Assembly: GCA_963828445.1 (NCBI GenBank)
Contig: CAWHFP010000008.1
Span: 1 to 64,000, forward strand
Origin: Bog-532 sp963828445
GTDB taxonomy: Bacteria; Actinomycetota; Actinomycetes; Streptosporangiales; Streptosporangiaceae
Direction of reading: 5' to 3'
DNA length: 64,000 nucleotides
Shown: positions 16,860 through 24,854 of the stretch, piece by piece
Position numbering within the stretch: position 1 is the stretch's first letter
Layout of the letters: each line of letters opens with the position of its first letter
Made by a program: the position numbers and the translations under genes
Notes under the pieces: generated by a model
The model's input: only the letters and a program-made list of their open reading frames with translations
Database searches by the model: none
Told to the model about the DNA's origin: nothing

Positions 16860-19517
16860 ATGGCGATCAGACGCAGGCAATCCGGCACCCACCCGTCGCG
16901 GCGGGAATTCATCGGCGTCGTCGGAGGCGCCGCAGCCCTGACCTCGATTCCTGGACTGCGCTCATCCGGCGCCGTTCCCGCCCTGTCAGAGGGTGATGCG
17001 CACAGCAAACGGGCAATTACCGATGGCAGGTCACCGGCCGACGCGAGCCTCACCGCTGAAAGAAGGTCTTTCATCTCGCCGTCCGCGGTGACCAGCGTCC
17101 AGGGCAACGTGCAAAACGCCCATGCCCTCGTCAATGGCGGTACCGCGACGCTGACCGCCAAGGCAGGCGGCACGGCACCGCTGATTGTCCTCGACTACGG
17201 CGAAATCGTCGGCGGCCAGCCGCAATTTTTGGTGAGCAAGGTAACCGGGGACGTCACCTTGCAGGCGATCTACTCCCAGTCGCTGCCCTATCTTCTGCCG
17301 GGCGGCGACGGTTTCGGCACCAGCAGCAACGCGGGCGAGCGCACCATCTCATTCGTCGGGGTTCCAGCGGGAGCGCAGCTTTCCCGGGTGGAGCATTACC
17401 AGCTGACCGCCGCTGGCCCGGTCAGGGGTCACCTGCTGCAGGCAGGCCAGCGGTTCCAGGCCGTCACGCTGCTCGGCTCCGGTTCCATCCAGGTCAGCAG
17501 GGCCGGCTTCCTTCCGAGCTTCCGCCTGGACACTCCCGATGATCCCCGGGTAGGCACGTTCACCTGCAGCGACGCCAACCTGGGCAAAATCTGGCAACTG
17601 GGCGTCCATACCGTCAACGCCTGCTCTGTCCCGATCGGCTCGGTACCGCCCTTCTATGAGGCCACCCCCGAGGGCCTGCTTGCCTACGGCTGCGAGTACG
17701 CGGCCTACCGCCCGGGCAACGGCTGGACGGATTACACAGTGTCGTTCGGCATTGAGATCCTGCAGAACGAGGCGGCCTGGCTCGTCCGCAGCGACTCCAT
17801 GAGCACCGGCACCATGATGGTCCTGTGCGCCGGTGACGACACGCTGCCGATCAGCACCCCGAACACCCTGCGCATCTACATCGAGAATCAGGGGCCGCAG
17901 GCGCTCATCGCGGTGATACCGATGCCGTTCAAAGTCGCCGCCAGCACCGTGTACCCGATCAGCGTCACGGTCACCGGGAGCACACTGACCGTGGCCATCA
18001 AGGGCACCCAGATTTACAGCGGCACCGTGCCTGGCATGGAAGCCAGCGGCAGCTTCGGCTTCGCCAACGCCCAGGGTGCCTTGTCGCGGGCGACCGGCCT
18101 CACGGTGACCAGCTCCACGGGAACGGTGCTGCTCAGCGAGAAACTCACCGGCCCGGGCACGCAGCACTTCATCGACGTGTGCCTGGCCGGCACCAACGTC
18201 ACCCCATCGATCATGGACGGTGCCATGCGCGACCGCCTGGTCTGGAGCGGCGACATGGGCATCAGCACCCTGACCGTGCTGTGCAGCACCTTCGACAACC
18301 AGTACCTGACCGGTTCGGCCGAGCAGTTCTTCCGCTACCAGCTGGCCGACGGCAGTATCCCCATCGCGGTCCCCGCGCAGGCAAGGGGGCTGCCGGTGAC
18401 CGGCTCGTCCGGGCCGCCGCCCAGCCTCAGCACGCAGGACTACACCATGATGCAGGTCACCGACGCCTACCACTACTGGATGTGCTCCGGCGACACCGGA
18501 TGGCTAACGGAGAACTGGAAGTCAATCCGGGGCATCATGACCTGGCTGGCCGGCCAGGTGGGGGCGGACGGCCTGATGAGCGGGGCGGGGCCGCTGGCCA
18601 CGCAGATGTCCACCAACGCGCACTACTACGGCTGCCTGCACCAGGCCCAGCAGATGGCCACCGCGGCGGGCGACACCGCCTCGGCGCCGGCGTACGCAGT
18701 CGCTGGCCCCGCACGATCGGCAAGCAGGATCAATGCCCTGCTGTTCAACCGGGCCGCGGGCATGTACAGCGCCTCAACCGCCCAGCCCACCGTCTTCGAC
18801 GAAATCGGCAACGGGTACGCCCTGCTGTACGGTTTGCCCGCGCTGGACCCCTCGATCGACGCCGAGACGCTCGCCAAAAACCTGACCAAGGCGCTGGCCG
18901 GGCCGAAGGGCCCGTGCGAGGACTCCTCGCAAGTGCCCGGCGGCAACATCGCTCCCTACGAAGTCGGCTGGGAAGTCCTCGGCCGGCTGGCCACCGGGCT
19001 GACTCAGGGCGCGCTGGACCTCATCCGCCAGGTCTGGGGCCTCATGCTGCCGCAGAACACCCCCTACTACAGCGGCGGCTGCTGGGAGTACATCGCCCAG
19101 ACCGGCCTGCCCGGGCTGGCCGCCGGCACCAGCCTGGCCCACGGCTGGTCCGCCGGCGCCACGCCCGCACTGTCCCGGTACGTGCTCGGCGTCCGCCCGC
19201 TCACCCCTGGCTACCGGACCTTCCTGGCCGAACCGCAGCCGGGCGACCTGAGCTGGGCCCGCGGGCGGGTGCCAACGCCCAGGGGGCCGGTCGCCGTCGA
19301 CTGGACCGTGTCCGCGCACGCGGCGGGGAGTGTCACCGTGACCGTCGACGTCCCGCCCGGCACCCATGGCTACGCCGGTGTCCCGGCCAGGGGCACCCGA
19401 GGCAAGGTCAACGGGATCACCACCGCACCGGTGCGGGTCCCCGGCTACGCCAGCCTGGACGGCTACCGCTACTTCGGGCCCCTGCCGCCCGGCCGCCATA
19501 CGATCGTGGCTTGCTGA
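16860..19517 (+). CDS. Tat-exported GH78 rhamnosidase-type enzyme with inserted beta-sandwich
   Basis: 885 aa. The N-terminus carries a twin-arginine signal, SRREFIGVVGG (Arg14-Arg15), so folded export by Tat is expected. Residues ~287-430 form an inserted LamG/DUF1080-like beta-sandwich (from NGWTDYTVSFGIEIL to LLSEKLTG) placed just before the catalytic block DGAMRDRLVWSGD (Asp453, Asp458, Asp465). CWEYI supplies Glu743. As in the gene at 14511, the position of the usual Glu572 equivalent is Asp. GAGGAG precedes ATG 16860. Likely role: extracellular trimming of rhamnosides, with the insert perhaps binding glycan. The two neighbouring GH78 proteins share the C-terminal pattern (LAHGWSAGATP, YVLGVRPLTPGYRTF), which points to an old duplication. 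Confidence 0.85.
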   Translation: MAIRRRQSGTHPSRREFIGVVGGAAALTSIPGLRSSGAVPALSEGDAHSKRAITDGRSPADASLTAERRSFISPSAVTSVQGNVQNAHALVNGGTATLTAKAGGTAPLIVLDYGEIVGGQPQFLVSKVTGDVTLQAIYSQSLPYLLPGGDGFGTSSNAGERTISFVGVPAGAQLSRVEHYQLTAAGPVRGHLLQAGQRFQAVTLLGSGSIQVSRAGFLPSFRLDTPDDPRVGTFTCSDANLGKIWQLGVHTVNACSVPIGSVPPFYEATPEGLLAYGCEYAAYRPGNGWTDYTVSFGIEILQNEAAWLVRSDSMSTGTMMVLCAGDDTLPISTPNTLRIYIENQGPQALIAVIPMPFKVAASTVYPISVTVTGSTLTVAIKGTQIYSGTVPGMEASGSFGFANAQGALSRATGLTVTSSTGTVLLSEKLTGPGTQHFIDVCLAGTNVTPSIMDGAMRDRLVWSGDMGISTLTVLCSTFDNQYLTGSAEQFFRYQLADGSIPIAVPAQARGLPVTGSSGPPPSLSTQDYTMMQVTDAYHYWMCSGDTGWLTENWKSIRGIMTWLAGQVGADGLMSGAGPLATQMSTNAHYYGCLHQAQQMATAAGDTASAPAYAVAGPARSASRINALLFNRAAGMYSASTAQPTVFDEIGNGYALLYGLPALDPSIDAETLAKNLTKALAGPKGPCEDSSQVPGGNIAPYEVGWEVLGRLATGLTQGALDLIRQVWGLMLPQNTPYYSGGCWEYIAQTGLPGLAAGTSLAHGWSAGATPALSRYVLGVRPLTPGYRTFLAEPQPGDLSWARGRVPTPRGPVAVDWTVSAHAAGSVTVTVDVPPGTHGYAGVPARGTRGKVNGITTAPVRVPGYASLDGYRYFGPLPPGRHTIVAC

Positions 19518-19557
19518 CCTCATCCGGGCGCGGGCTGCCGGGACCAGCTTGCTGCCT

Positions 19558-19797
19558 TTAGCGCAGGCTGGCGCGCCGGGTGTGTTCCAGGTCGCGTTCG
19601 CGCGTGTTCGGCGCGAAGACAATGCCGGCGGCTCCAGACGTGACCAGCAGGAAGGCCAGGACCAGCGCTAGCACCGGGAAACCGGCGTCCTGCACCGTCG
19701 GCAGCAGCAGGCTCCAGCCGCCGCGGCCGATGTGGAACATGACACCCTGGGCGGTGGAGCGCAGCCGGGTGCGGCTGGCCAGCACGATCGATCAAGG
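19558..19797 (-). pseudogene. MFS sugar-porter C-terminal remnant
   Basis: A minus-strand fragment encodes the last part of an MFS sugar porter: TRLRSTAQGVMFHIGRGG, where R-S-T-A-Q-G is the conserved helix 10 motif, then a final helix (LVLAFLLVTSGAAGIVFA) and a PNTRERDLE tail. About 350 upstream residues are missing, and the preceding sequence is frame-broken. It is a relic of another transporter near the glycosidase genes. Confidence 0.7.
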
Positions 19798-19910
19798 CCA
19801 TGGAGATTCCGGCCACGGCCAGGGCGGTGCAGGCGAACCACCCAGATTGTGCGCCTGAACCGATACCTGCCCGCAGTGCTGGCCGGAGACGACGACCTGG
19901 TGGCCGCGCC

Positions 19911-22559
19911 TCAGCCCGCAGAGAACCAGCCACGCACCGGCAGGTCCCGTTCGTTGCTGCCGATGCTGACGCGGTATGCGCCGGGTGCGGTCTTCCAGCT
20001 GCTGGCCGCGGCCTGGTAGTAGCTCATGTCCCGGCGGGTGATCTCGAAGGTCAGCCGTTGGCTCTGGCCGGCCCGCAGGGTCACCTTCCGGAAGCTCTTG
20101 AGCTGATAGGGCGGCTCGCCGGCGGCGGCCGGGTCGGTGAGGTACAGCTGGGCCACCGCAGCGCCGGCCCGGTGGCCGGTGTTGGTGATGGTGACCTGGG
20201 CTGTCTCCTGGCCGGAGCGTTCCCGGTGAAGCCTGAGGTCGCGATAGCAGAAGGTGGTGTAGGACAGGCCATAGCCGAACGGGAACAGCGGCCTCTGGTG
20301 GTTGACGTCGTAGTATCGGTAGCCGACGTCGATGCCTTCGGTGTAGTCAACGTCGGTGCCGTTGCCCGGGAACTGGTCGTTGGGGGTGAGCACGGTGCCG
20401 CCGTGGGCGACGCCCTGGCTGGCATCGGCGGGGAAGGTCTCGGGCAGGTGCCCCGAGGGATTGACGTCGCCGAACAGCAGCGCGGCGATGGCGTTGCCGT
20501 CCTGCTGGCCCGGATACCAGGCCTCGAAGACGCCCGCGACCTGCTTCAGCCAGGGCATGTAGGCCGGGCCGCTGGTGTTGAGCACCACGATCGTGCGCGG
20601 GTTGGCGCGGGCCACCGCGTTGACCAGCTGATCCTGATCTCCGGGCAGCCCCAGGGTCTGCAGGTCGCTGCCCTCGGCCGAGTAGTTGCTGACGAAGACC
20701 ACCGCGGCATCGGAGGATTTCGCGGCGCTGGCCGCGGTCTGCCAGCGCAGGTTCTCCTGCGGGGCCCAGGTCACTGCGGCGAGGGCGGACGGAGCGCCCG
20801 GGAATCCGGACTGAGCAATGGCCGCGCTCAGGCCGGTGACGTCGAGCGTGAACGGGATGGCTGCGCTCTTGGTCAGGCTGGCCAGCCCGGTGAACGTCGA
20901 GCCGGTACCGGGCGCGTAGCTGACAACCTTGCGGCCGCCGATGGACAGCGTGGCGTGGCCGCCGGCGGTGAGGCCGAACTCCGCGGTGCCAGTGGCGTCC
21001 GGGGTCAGGGTGGCCCGGTAACTGACCGACCAGGTGGACACCCCGGCGCTGGCGACGATGGCTGGGACGCTGGTGACGTCCAGGCTGGTGACGGTCTGCG
21101 ATCCGAGCGGGGCACCGCTGGCGGCGGAGCCCGCGTAGTACGTTGCCGTCCAGCCGGCCCCGCTGCCCGACGCCGGCGTGAAGCCGGTGTCTGGCAGCGC
21201 GGACAGCACCCGGTAGTTCGCGTTGCCCTGCGCGTAGGTGACGCTGGCGCCGGACCGCTGCGCGCGGGCTGTGATGCCGGCCAGCGGGGTGACCGGGTTT
21301 GTCGCGTTGACCGCAGCGGAGCCGCCGCCGCCGTACATCGCATCGGCTCCGGCGTCATCGCCGATCACGGCGACCGACTTGATCCGGCCGCTGAACGGCA
21401 GCACGTTGCGGTCGTTCTTGAGCAGCACCGCCCCCTGCTCGGCGGCGGTCAGCGCGACCTGGTTGTCGGCTTGTGTACTGACGTTGGTGTTCGCAGCCGC
21501 CGACGGCACCGGATACGTGCGGTCGAACACGCCAACGCTGAACATGGACCGCAGAATGCGGTACACCATGTCGTTGATCTGGGCCGTCGTCACCTGGCCG
21601 TCGGCGACCGCCGCGGCCAGCGGCGCGCCGTAGTAGTCGGTGCCGAATCCGGCGCCACCGGGCATGTTCATGTCAAGCCCTGCTTCGACCGAGGCGACGG
21701 TGCTGTGGGTCGCGCCCCAGTCGCTCATCACGAAGCCCTTGAATTTGAGTACCGCGTCCAGTGTGCCGGCCAGCGTCTGCGAGTTCTCGCAGGCCCAGGC
21801 GCCGTTGACCTTGTTGTAGGAGCACATCACCGCGCCGGCGCCGGCGTCGGAGTCCGCCTGGAACGCCGGCTCGTAGATTTCGGCGAGCGCGCGCTGGGAG
21901 ACCCGCACGTCAATCGAGTTGCGCAGCGTCTCCTGATCGTTGGCGATGTAGTGCTTGGGAGTCGCGATCACACCCGCGCTCTGCACGCCGGTCACGTCCG
22001 CGGCCGATATCTGCGAGGACAGGTACGGGTCCTCACCGTAACCTTCGAACGCGCGGCCCCCGTACGGCGTACGCAAGATGTTCAGGTTCGGCGCCAGCGA
22101 GACCTGGTGCCCCTTGGCCGCCTGTTCGGTGCCGTCGGCCGCGCCGACCGCCTGGGCCGTGCCGGGGTCCCACGTGGCCGCGTCGTCAGTGCCATCGGGG
22201 AACTCGGTGACCCCGGTACTGCCGTTGCCGACGCCGACCGCCCCGTCGGCCAGGTACAGGTCGGGGATACCGAGCGCGGGGATGCCCTGGATGTGACCGG
22301 CGTAGCCCGCATTGAACGCGAACCCGGTGCCGTCCACCATCTGCAGCTTCTGCGCGAGCGTCATCTGGGCCAGTAGCTCGCTGGCGCGCTGGCCGGGTTC
22401 CTGCCGGGAATTCAGCCACGCGTGCGCGTACTTCACGGACGAGGCGGCGGCCGGTGCGGATTGCGCCGCCGTTAAGGCCGGGACGGTGATCGTGACGGCC
22501 AGGGCAGCAGCCATTACGGCCGGGCGCACCAGACTCTTCCGTCCAGCGGATGTCCCCAT
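19911..22559 (-). CDS. Secreted glycoside hydrolase family 3 (beta-glucosidase/xylosidase type)
   Basis: 882 aa with a Sec signal (residues ~12-40). The GH3 TIM barrel has the conserved NILRTPYGGRAFEGYGEDPY and KHYIANDQE motifs and the nucleophile Asp280 in GFVMSDWGA. The (alpha/beta)6 sandwich domain is interrupted by a PA14-type insert (GWTATYYAGSAASGAP onward) and contains the acid/base region (SNYSAEGSDLQTLGLP, typical of Glu-bearing loops). A C-terminal fibronectin-III-like domain begins near TEGIDVGYRYYD. It should release terminal sugars from plant oligosaccharides outside the cell; the precise sugar (glucose, xylose, arabinose) cannot be told. Transcribed convergently with the GH78 pair. 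Confidence 0.9.
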   Translation of the reverse strand: MGTSAGRKSLVRPAVMAAALAVTITVPALTAAQSAPAAASSVKYAHAWLNSRQEPGQRASELLAQMTLAQKLQMVDGTGFAFNAGYAGHIQGIPALGIPDLYLADGAVGVGNGSTGVTEFPDGTDDAATWDPGTAQAVGAADGTEQAAKGHQVSLAPNLNILRTPYGGRAFEGYGEDPYLSSQISAADVTGVQSAGVIATPKHYIANDQETLRNSIDVRVSQRALAEIYEPAFQADSDAGAGAVMCSYNKVNGAWACENSQTLAGTLDAVLKFKGFVMSDWGATHSTVASVEAGLDMNMPGGAGFGTDYYGAPLAAAVADGQVTTAQINDMVYRILRSMFSVGVFDRTYPVPSAAANTNVSTQADNQVALTAAEQGAVLLKNDRNVLPFSGRIKSVAVIGDDAGADAMYGGGGSAAVNATNPVTPLAGITARAQRSGASVTYAQGNANYRVLSALPDTGFTPASGSGAGWTATYYAGSAASGAPLGSQTVTSLDVTSVPAIVASAGVSTWSVSYRATLTPDATGTAEFGLTAGGHATLSIGGRKVVSYAPGTGSTFTGLASLTKSAAIPFTLDVTGLSAAIAQSGFPGAPSALAAVTWAPQENLRWQTAASAAKSSDAAVVFVSNYSAEGSDLQTLGLPGDQDQLVNAVARANPRTIVVLNTSGPAYMPWLKQVAGVFEAWYPGQQDGNAIAALLFGDVNPSGHLPETFPADASQGVAHGGTVLTPNDQFPGNGTDVDYTEGIDVGYRYYDVNHQRPLFPFGYGLSYTTFCYRDLRLHRERSGQETAQVTITNTGHRAGAAVAQLYLTDPAAAGEPPYQLKSFRKVTLRAGQSQRLTFEITRRDMSYYQAAASSWKTAPGAYRVSIGSNERDLPVRGWFSAG

Positions 22560-22614
22560 GAGCTTGTCCTCTCAGCAGGAAGTGGCCTGGAACCGATGAC
22601 GCCCCGGGCGGACG

Positions 22615-23994
22615 TCAGGCGCGGGCGTTGACGAGCGGGGGCACCCTGAACGGGACGTAGGGCTCGAAGGCGCCCAGGCCGGTCCGGGTTGCGGCGGCGT
22701 TCAGGGCCGCGGGCTGGGTGACGTCACCCCAGCGTCCGGTGTCCAGCCGGTGCTCCAGCGCGTGGAGCGCGGCGACGTAACCGGACGGCTGGAAGTTGCA
22801 GTGCCCGGTCGTGTCGACGAAGGCCTGCCGGAACTCCCCCGCCGAGCCGGCCCGGATGACGCGGTGCAGGTACCAGTTCTCCTGCTCCACCGGGACCAGC
22901 TGGTCGTAGATGGTGTGGATGTCGAATTCCGGCACGGCCAGGCGGCCGGTGACCATCGAGGTCCGGGCCAGGGTGACGATCGCCTGCGGATCGGGAGAGA
23001 TGCCGGCGTGACGGGTCAGTGTGGCCAGGTCGCGGGTCAGGCTGAGCCCGGCGGCGCGGTACAGGGCCCGCACTTCAGGCAGGAAGCTGCTCCGGGTGAG
23101 CGTCCGGCCGTAGTCCACGCCCCTGGTGAACGAGCTGTTGCCGCCCGCGGCCAGCTCGATCTGGTAGCGCCCCGAGATGATGAACGGCAGCACGAACTGG
23201 GCGAGCTCGTCGGCCTGCTGCTGTTCTTGTGCGGCGTAATCGGTGCGGGCGGGAGGGTCGCCGCCGTTGTACCAGACCGGCTCGTTGAGCAGGGCGGCGG
23301 CCAGCGCGATCCGGGCCCGGCCCGGCGCGGTTTGCTGGGCCTGGTTGACGATCGCGACCAGCGCCGCCGCGGCCGCACTGGCCTGGCCGGCTGATGCGTA
23401 CCGCACCAGCTGGATCCGCTGGCCGGGGGCGAGCAGCTCGTTGAGTGCGTACTCGCCGTCCAGCTGGTAGTTGTTCAGGCTCAGTGCCCCGGCGACCAGG
23501 CCGCAGGTGGTCAGCGTGCCGTTGATCCGGCCCCGGCCGTCCTGGGTTTCCAGCGCGCTGACCAGGCCGCCCATGGACGTGCCCCAGGCGATGACCCGGC
23601 GCGGATGACCGGTGATGCGCTCAACTGTCGCGAGCGATGCGAACTGGTCGGGCACTGCTGAGGACAGCGCCCACCAGGAAGGACCGGAGTACGACGAGCC
23701 GACCAGCGCATAACCCAGCTGGAGCAGGTCGGCCTGGGTGGCCGGGTCGGGTGCGTCCGCGGCGGCCAGCGGCCCGAATCCGTGGCTGTACAGGATGACC
23801 GTGCCGTTCCAGGCGGGGGCCGCCGGGACGTCCGCGACCCAGGTGGCCCCGTCGGTGAGTGAGCCGGTGTAGTGCGTGCTGGCGGCCGGAGCCGCGGGCA
23901 CGGCCGCAGCCTGGGCCGCTGACGCACTGGGCAGCACGGCGAAGGTGACCGCGATGACCGCGGCAAGGGCGCGGAACAGGTGCCGTCTGGGCAT
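22615..23994 (-). CDS. Secreted alpha/beta hydrolase (esterase/lipase-like)
   Basis: 459 aa with a Sec signal (LFRALAAVIAVTFAVLPSAS). The hydrolase fold shows the nucleophile elbow GTSMGG (Ser140), an Asp candidate in HTIYDQLVPVEQE and the His in DTTGHCNF. The large lid region resembles actinobacterial secreted hydrolases of unknown substrate. ATG 23994 follows AGGAGAGG; the frame open to 24018 adds only eight residues. It lies divergent from the marR gene, with MarR-type boxes in the shared promoter, so it is probably induced with the acid catabolism operon. An ester-bond cleaving role on plant material would fit. Confidence 0.8.
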   Translation of the reverse strand: MPRRHLFRALAAVIAVTFAVLPSASAAQAAAVPAAPAASTHYTGSLTDGATWVADVPAAPAWNGTVILYSHGFGPLAAADAPDPATQADLLQLGYALVGSSYSGPSWWALSSAVPDQFASLATVERITGHPRRVIAWGTSMGGLVSALETQDGRGRINGTLTTCGLVAGALSLNNYQLDGEYALNELLAPGQRIQLVRYASAGQASAAAAALVAIVNQAQQTAPGRARIALAAALLNEPVWYNGGDPPARTDYAAQEQQQADELAQFVLPFIISGRYQIELAAGGNSSFTRGVDYGRTLTRSSFLPEVRALYRAAGLSLTRDLATLTRHAGISPDPQAIVTLARTSMVTGRLAVPEFDIHTIYDQLVPVEQENWYLHRVIRAGSAGEFRQAFVDTTGHCNFQPSGYVAALHALEHRLDTGRWGDVTQPAALNAAATRTGLGAFEPYVPFRVPPLVNARA

Positions 23995-24067
23995 CGGGAC
24001 CTCTCCTTTGAGAACCACTGACGTCGGTCGGGCCGGGAAACGAGAATCTCACAAGATCCGACATCTG

Positions 24068-24096
24068 TACAGGTTTCCTGTTCGACAGGTTTCCTG
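24068..24096. promoter_or_regulatory. Tandem MarR operator boxes
   Basis: Two direct copies of acaggtttcctg, at 24069-24080 and 24085-24096, lie in the 199-bp divergent promoter between the secreted hydrolase and the marR gene. The same motif in inverse orientation (caggaaacctgta) is at 24773-24785 upstream of the MFS gene. Shared motifs on both sides of a MarR gene are the usual sign of autoregulation plus target control. Confidence 0.7.
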
Positions 24097-24193
24097 CTAT
24101 ACCGGCCATGGCCGTGCTGACCGGGCCGGGTTGCTGGCAGACTGACGCACAGGCCTGCCTGTGATGACGAGACCGATCCGGGGAGATGAGTGC

Positions 24194-24733
24194 GTGGCCA
24201 GCTCCGCCGAGCAGTTCGCCGAGGTTGCCGGGGCGATGCCGGAGGCGCCCCGGAAGGCTGCGCCGCGCAAGGTCACCTCCCCCAAGGGCGGCCCGCGCTC
24301 GGCGGCCGAGCCCACGCTCATGTACGTGATGAAACAGGTCGAGTTGGCTACCCGGGCGCGCCTGGACGAGCTGTTCCGGCCGATCGGCATGACGGCCTTG
24401 CAGTACACGGCGCTGACCGTGCTGGAGCGGCATCCTGACATGTCGTCGGCGCAGCTGGCGCGCAACTCCTTCGTGACCGCCCAGTCCATGGCCGACATGG
24501 TGGCCGCGCTGGAGGAACGCGGGCTGATCGAGCGGCACCGCGACGCGGCCGACCGCCGCCGGCTGGTCCTGGCGCTGACCGAGGACGGCCGGGCGCTGCT
24601 GCGCCGCTACCGGCGCAAAGTGGGCGCACTGGAACGGCAGATGCTGGCGGGCCTGACCGATGAGCAGGTGTCCGAGCTGCGGCACAGCCTGGGCGCGTGC
24701 CGAGCCAATCTGACCGGCCGTCCGCCCCGCTGA
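24194..24733 (+). CDS. MarR-family transcriptional regulator
   Basis: A winged-helix regulator of about 179 aa: MTALQYTALTVLERHPDMSS, recognition helix VTAQSMADMVAALEERGLI, wing RHRDAADRRRLVLALTEDG. GTG 24194 is chosen for the GGGAG about ten bases upstream; ATG 24161 is an in-frame alternative that would add 11 residues. A 40-residue basic linker precedes the domain. MarR proteins usually sense aromatic acids or their CoA esters; the adjacent MFS pump and acyl-CoA operon fit that pattern. Confidence 0.85.
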   Translation: MASSAEQFAEVAGAMPEAPRKAAPRKVTSPKGGPRSAAEPTLMYVMKQVELATRARLDELFRPIGMTALQYTALTVLERHPDMSSAQLARNSFVTAQSMADMVAALEERGLIERHRDAADRRRLVLALTEDGRALLRRYRRKVGALERQMLAGLTDEQVSELRHSLGACRANLTGRPPR

Positions 24734-24772
24734 CCGCACAAGAAATCCGGTTTCCGCCGATCTTAAATCAAT

Positions 24773-24802
24773 CAGGAAACCTGTACATCAGATCACTGAT
24801 GT
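24773..24802. promoter_or_regulatory. MarR-type operator upstream of the MFS gene
   Basis: The inverse copy of the acaggtttcctg box (24773-24785) is followed immediately by a 7-bp inverted repeat, acatcag-atca-ctgatgt (24785-24802). The MFS gene starts about 50 bp downstream, so binding here would block its promoter. Confidence 0.65.
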
Positions 24803-24854
24803 GACAGCCTTCACGTCAAGCCGGACCAAGCTCCGTTGACGGTGGAGGTCACCG

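Noticed and set aside
17349..18473. Long minus-strand ORF of 374 aa
   Set aside because: It is antisense to the GH78 gene and rich in Gly/Arg/His/Asp, typical of a shadow frame in high-GC DNA.
19800..22376. Plus-strand ORF of 858 aa
   Set aside because: A shadow of the minus-strand GH3 gene, which has full catalytic motifs and a signal peptide.
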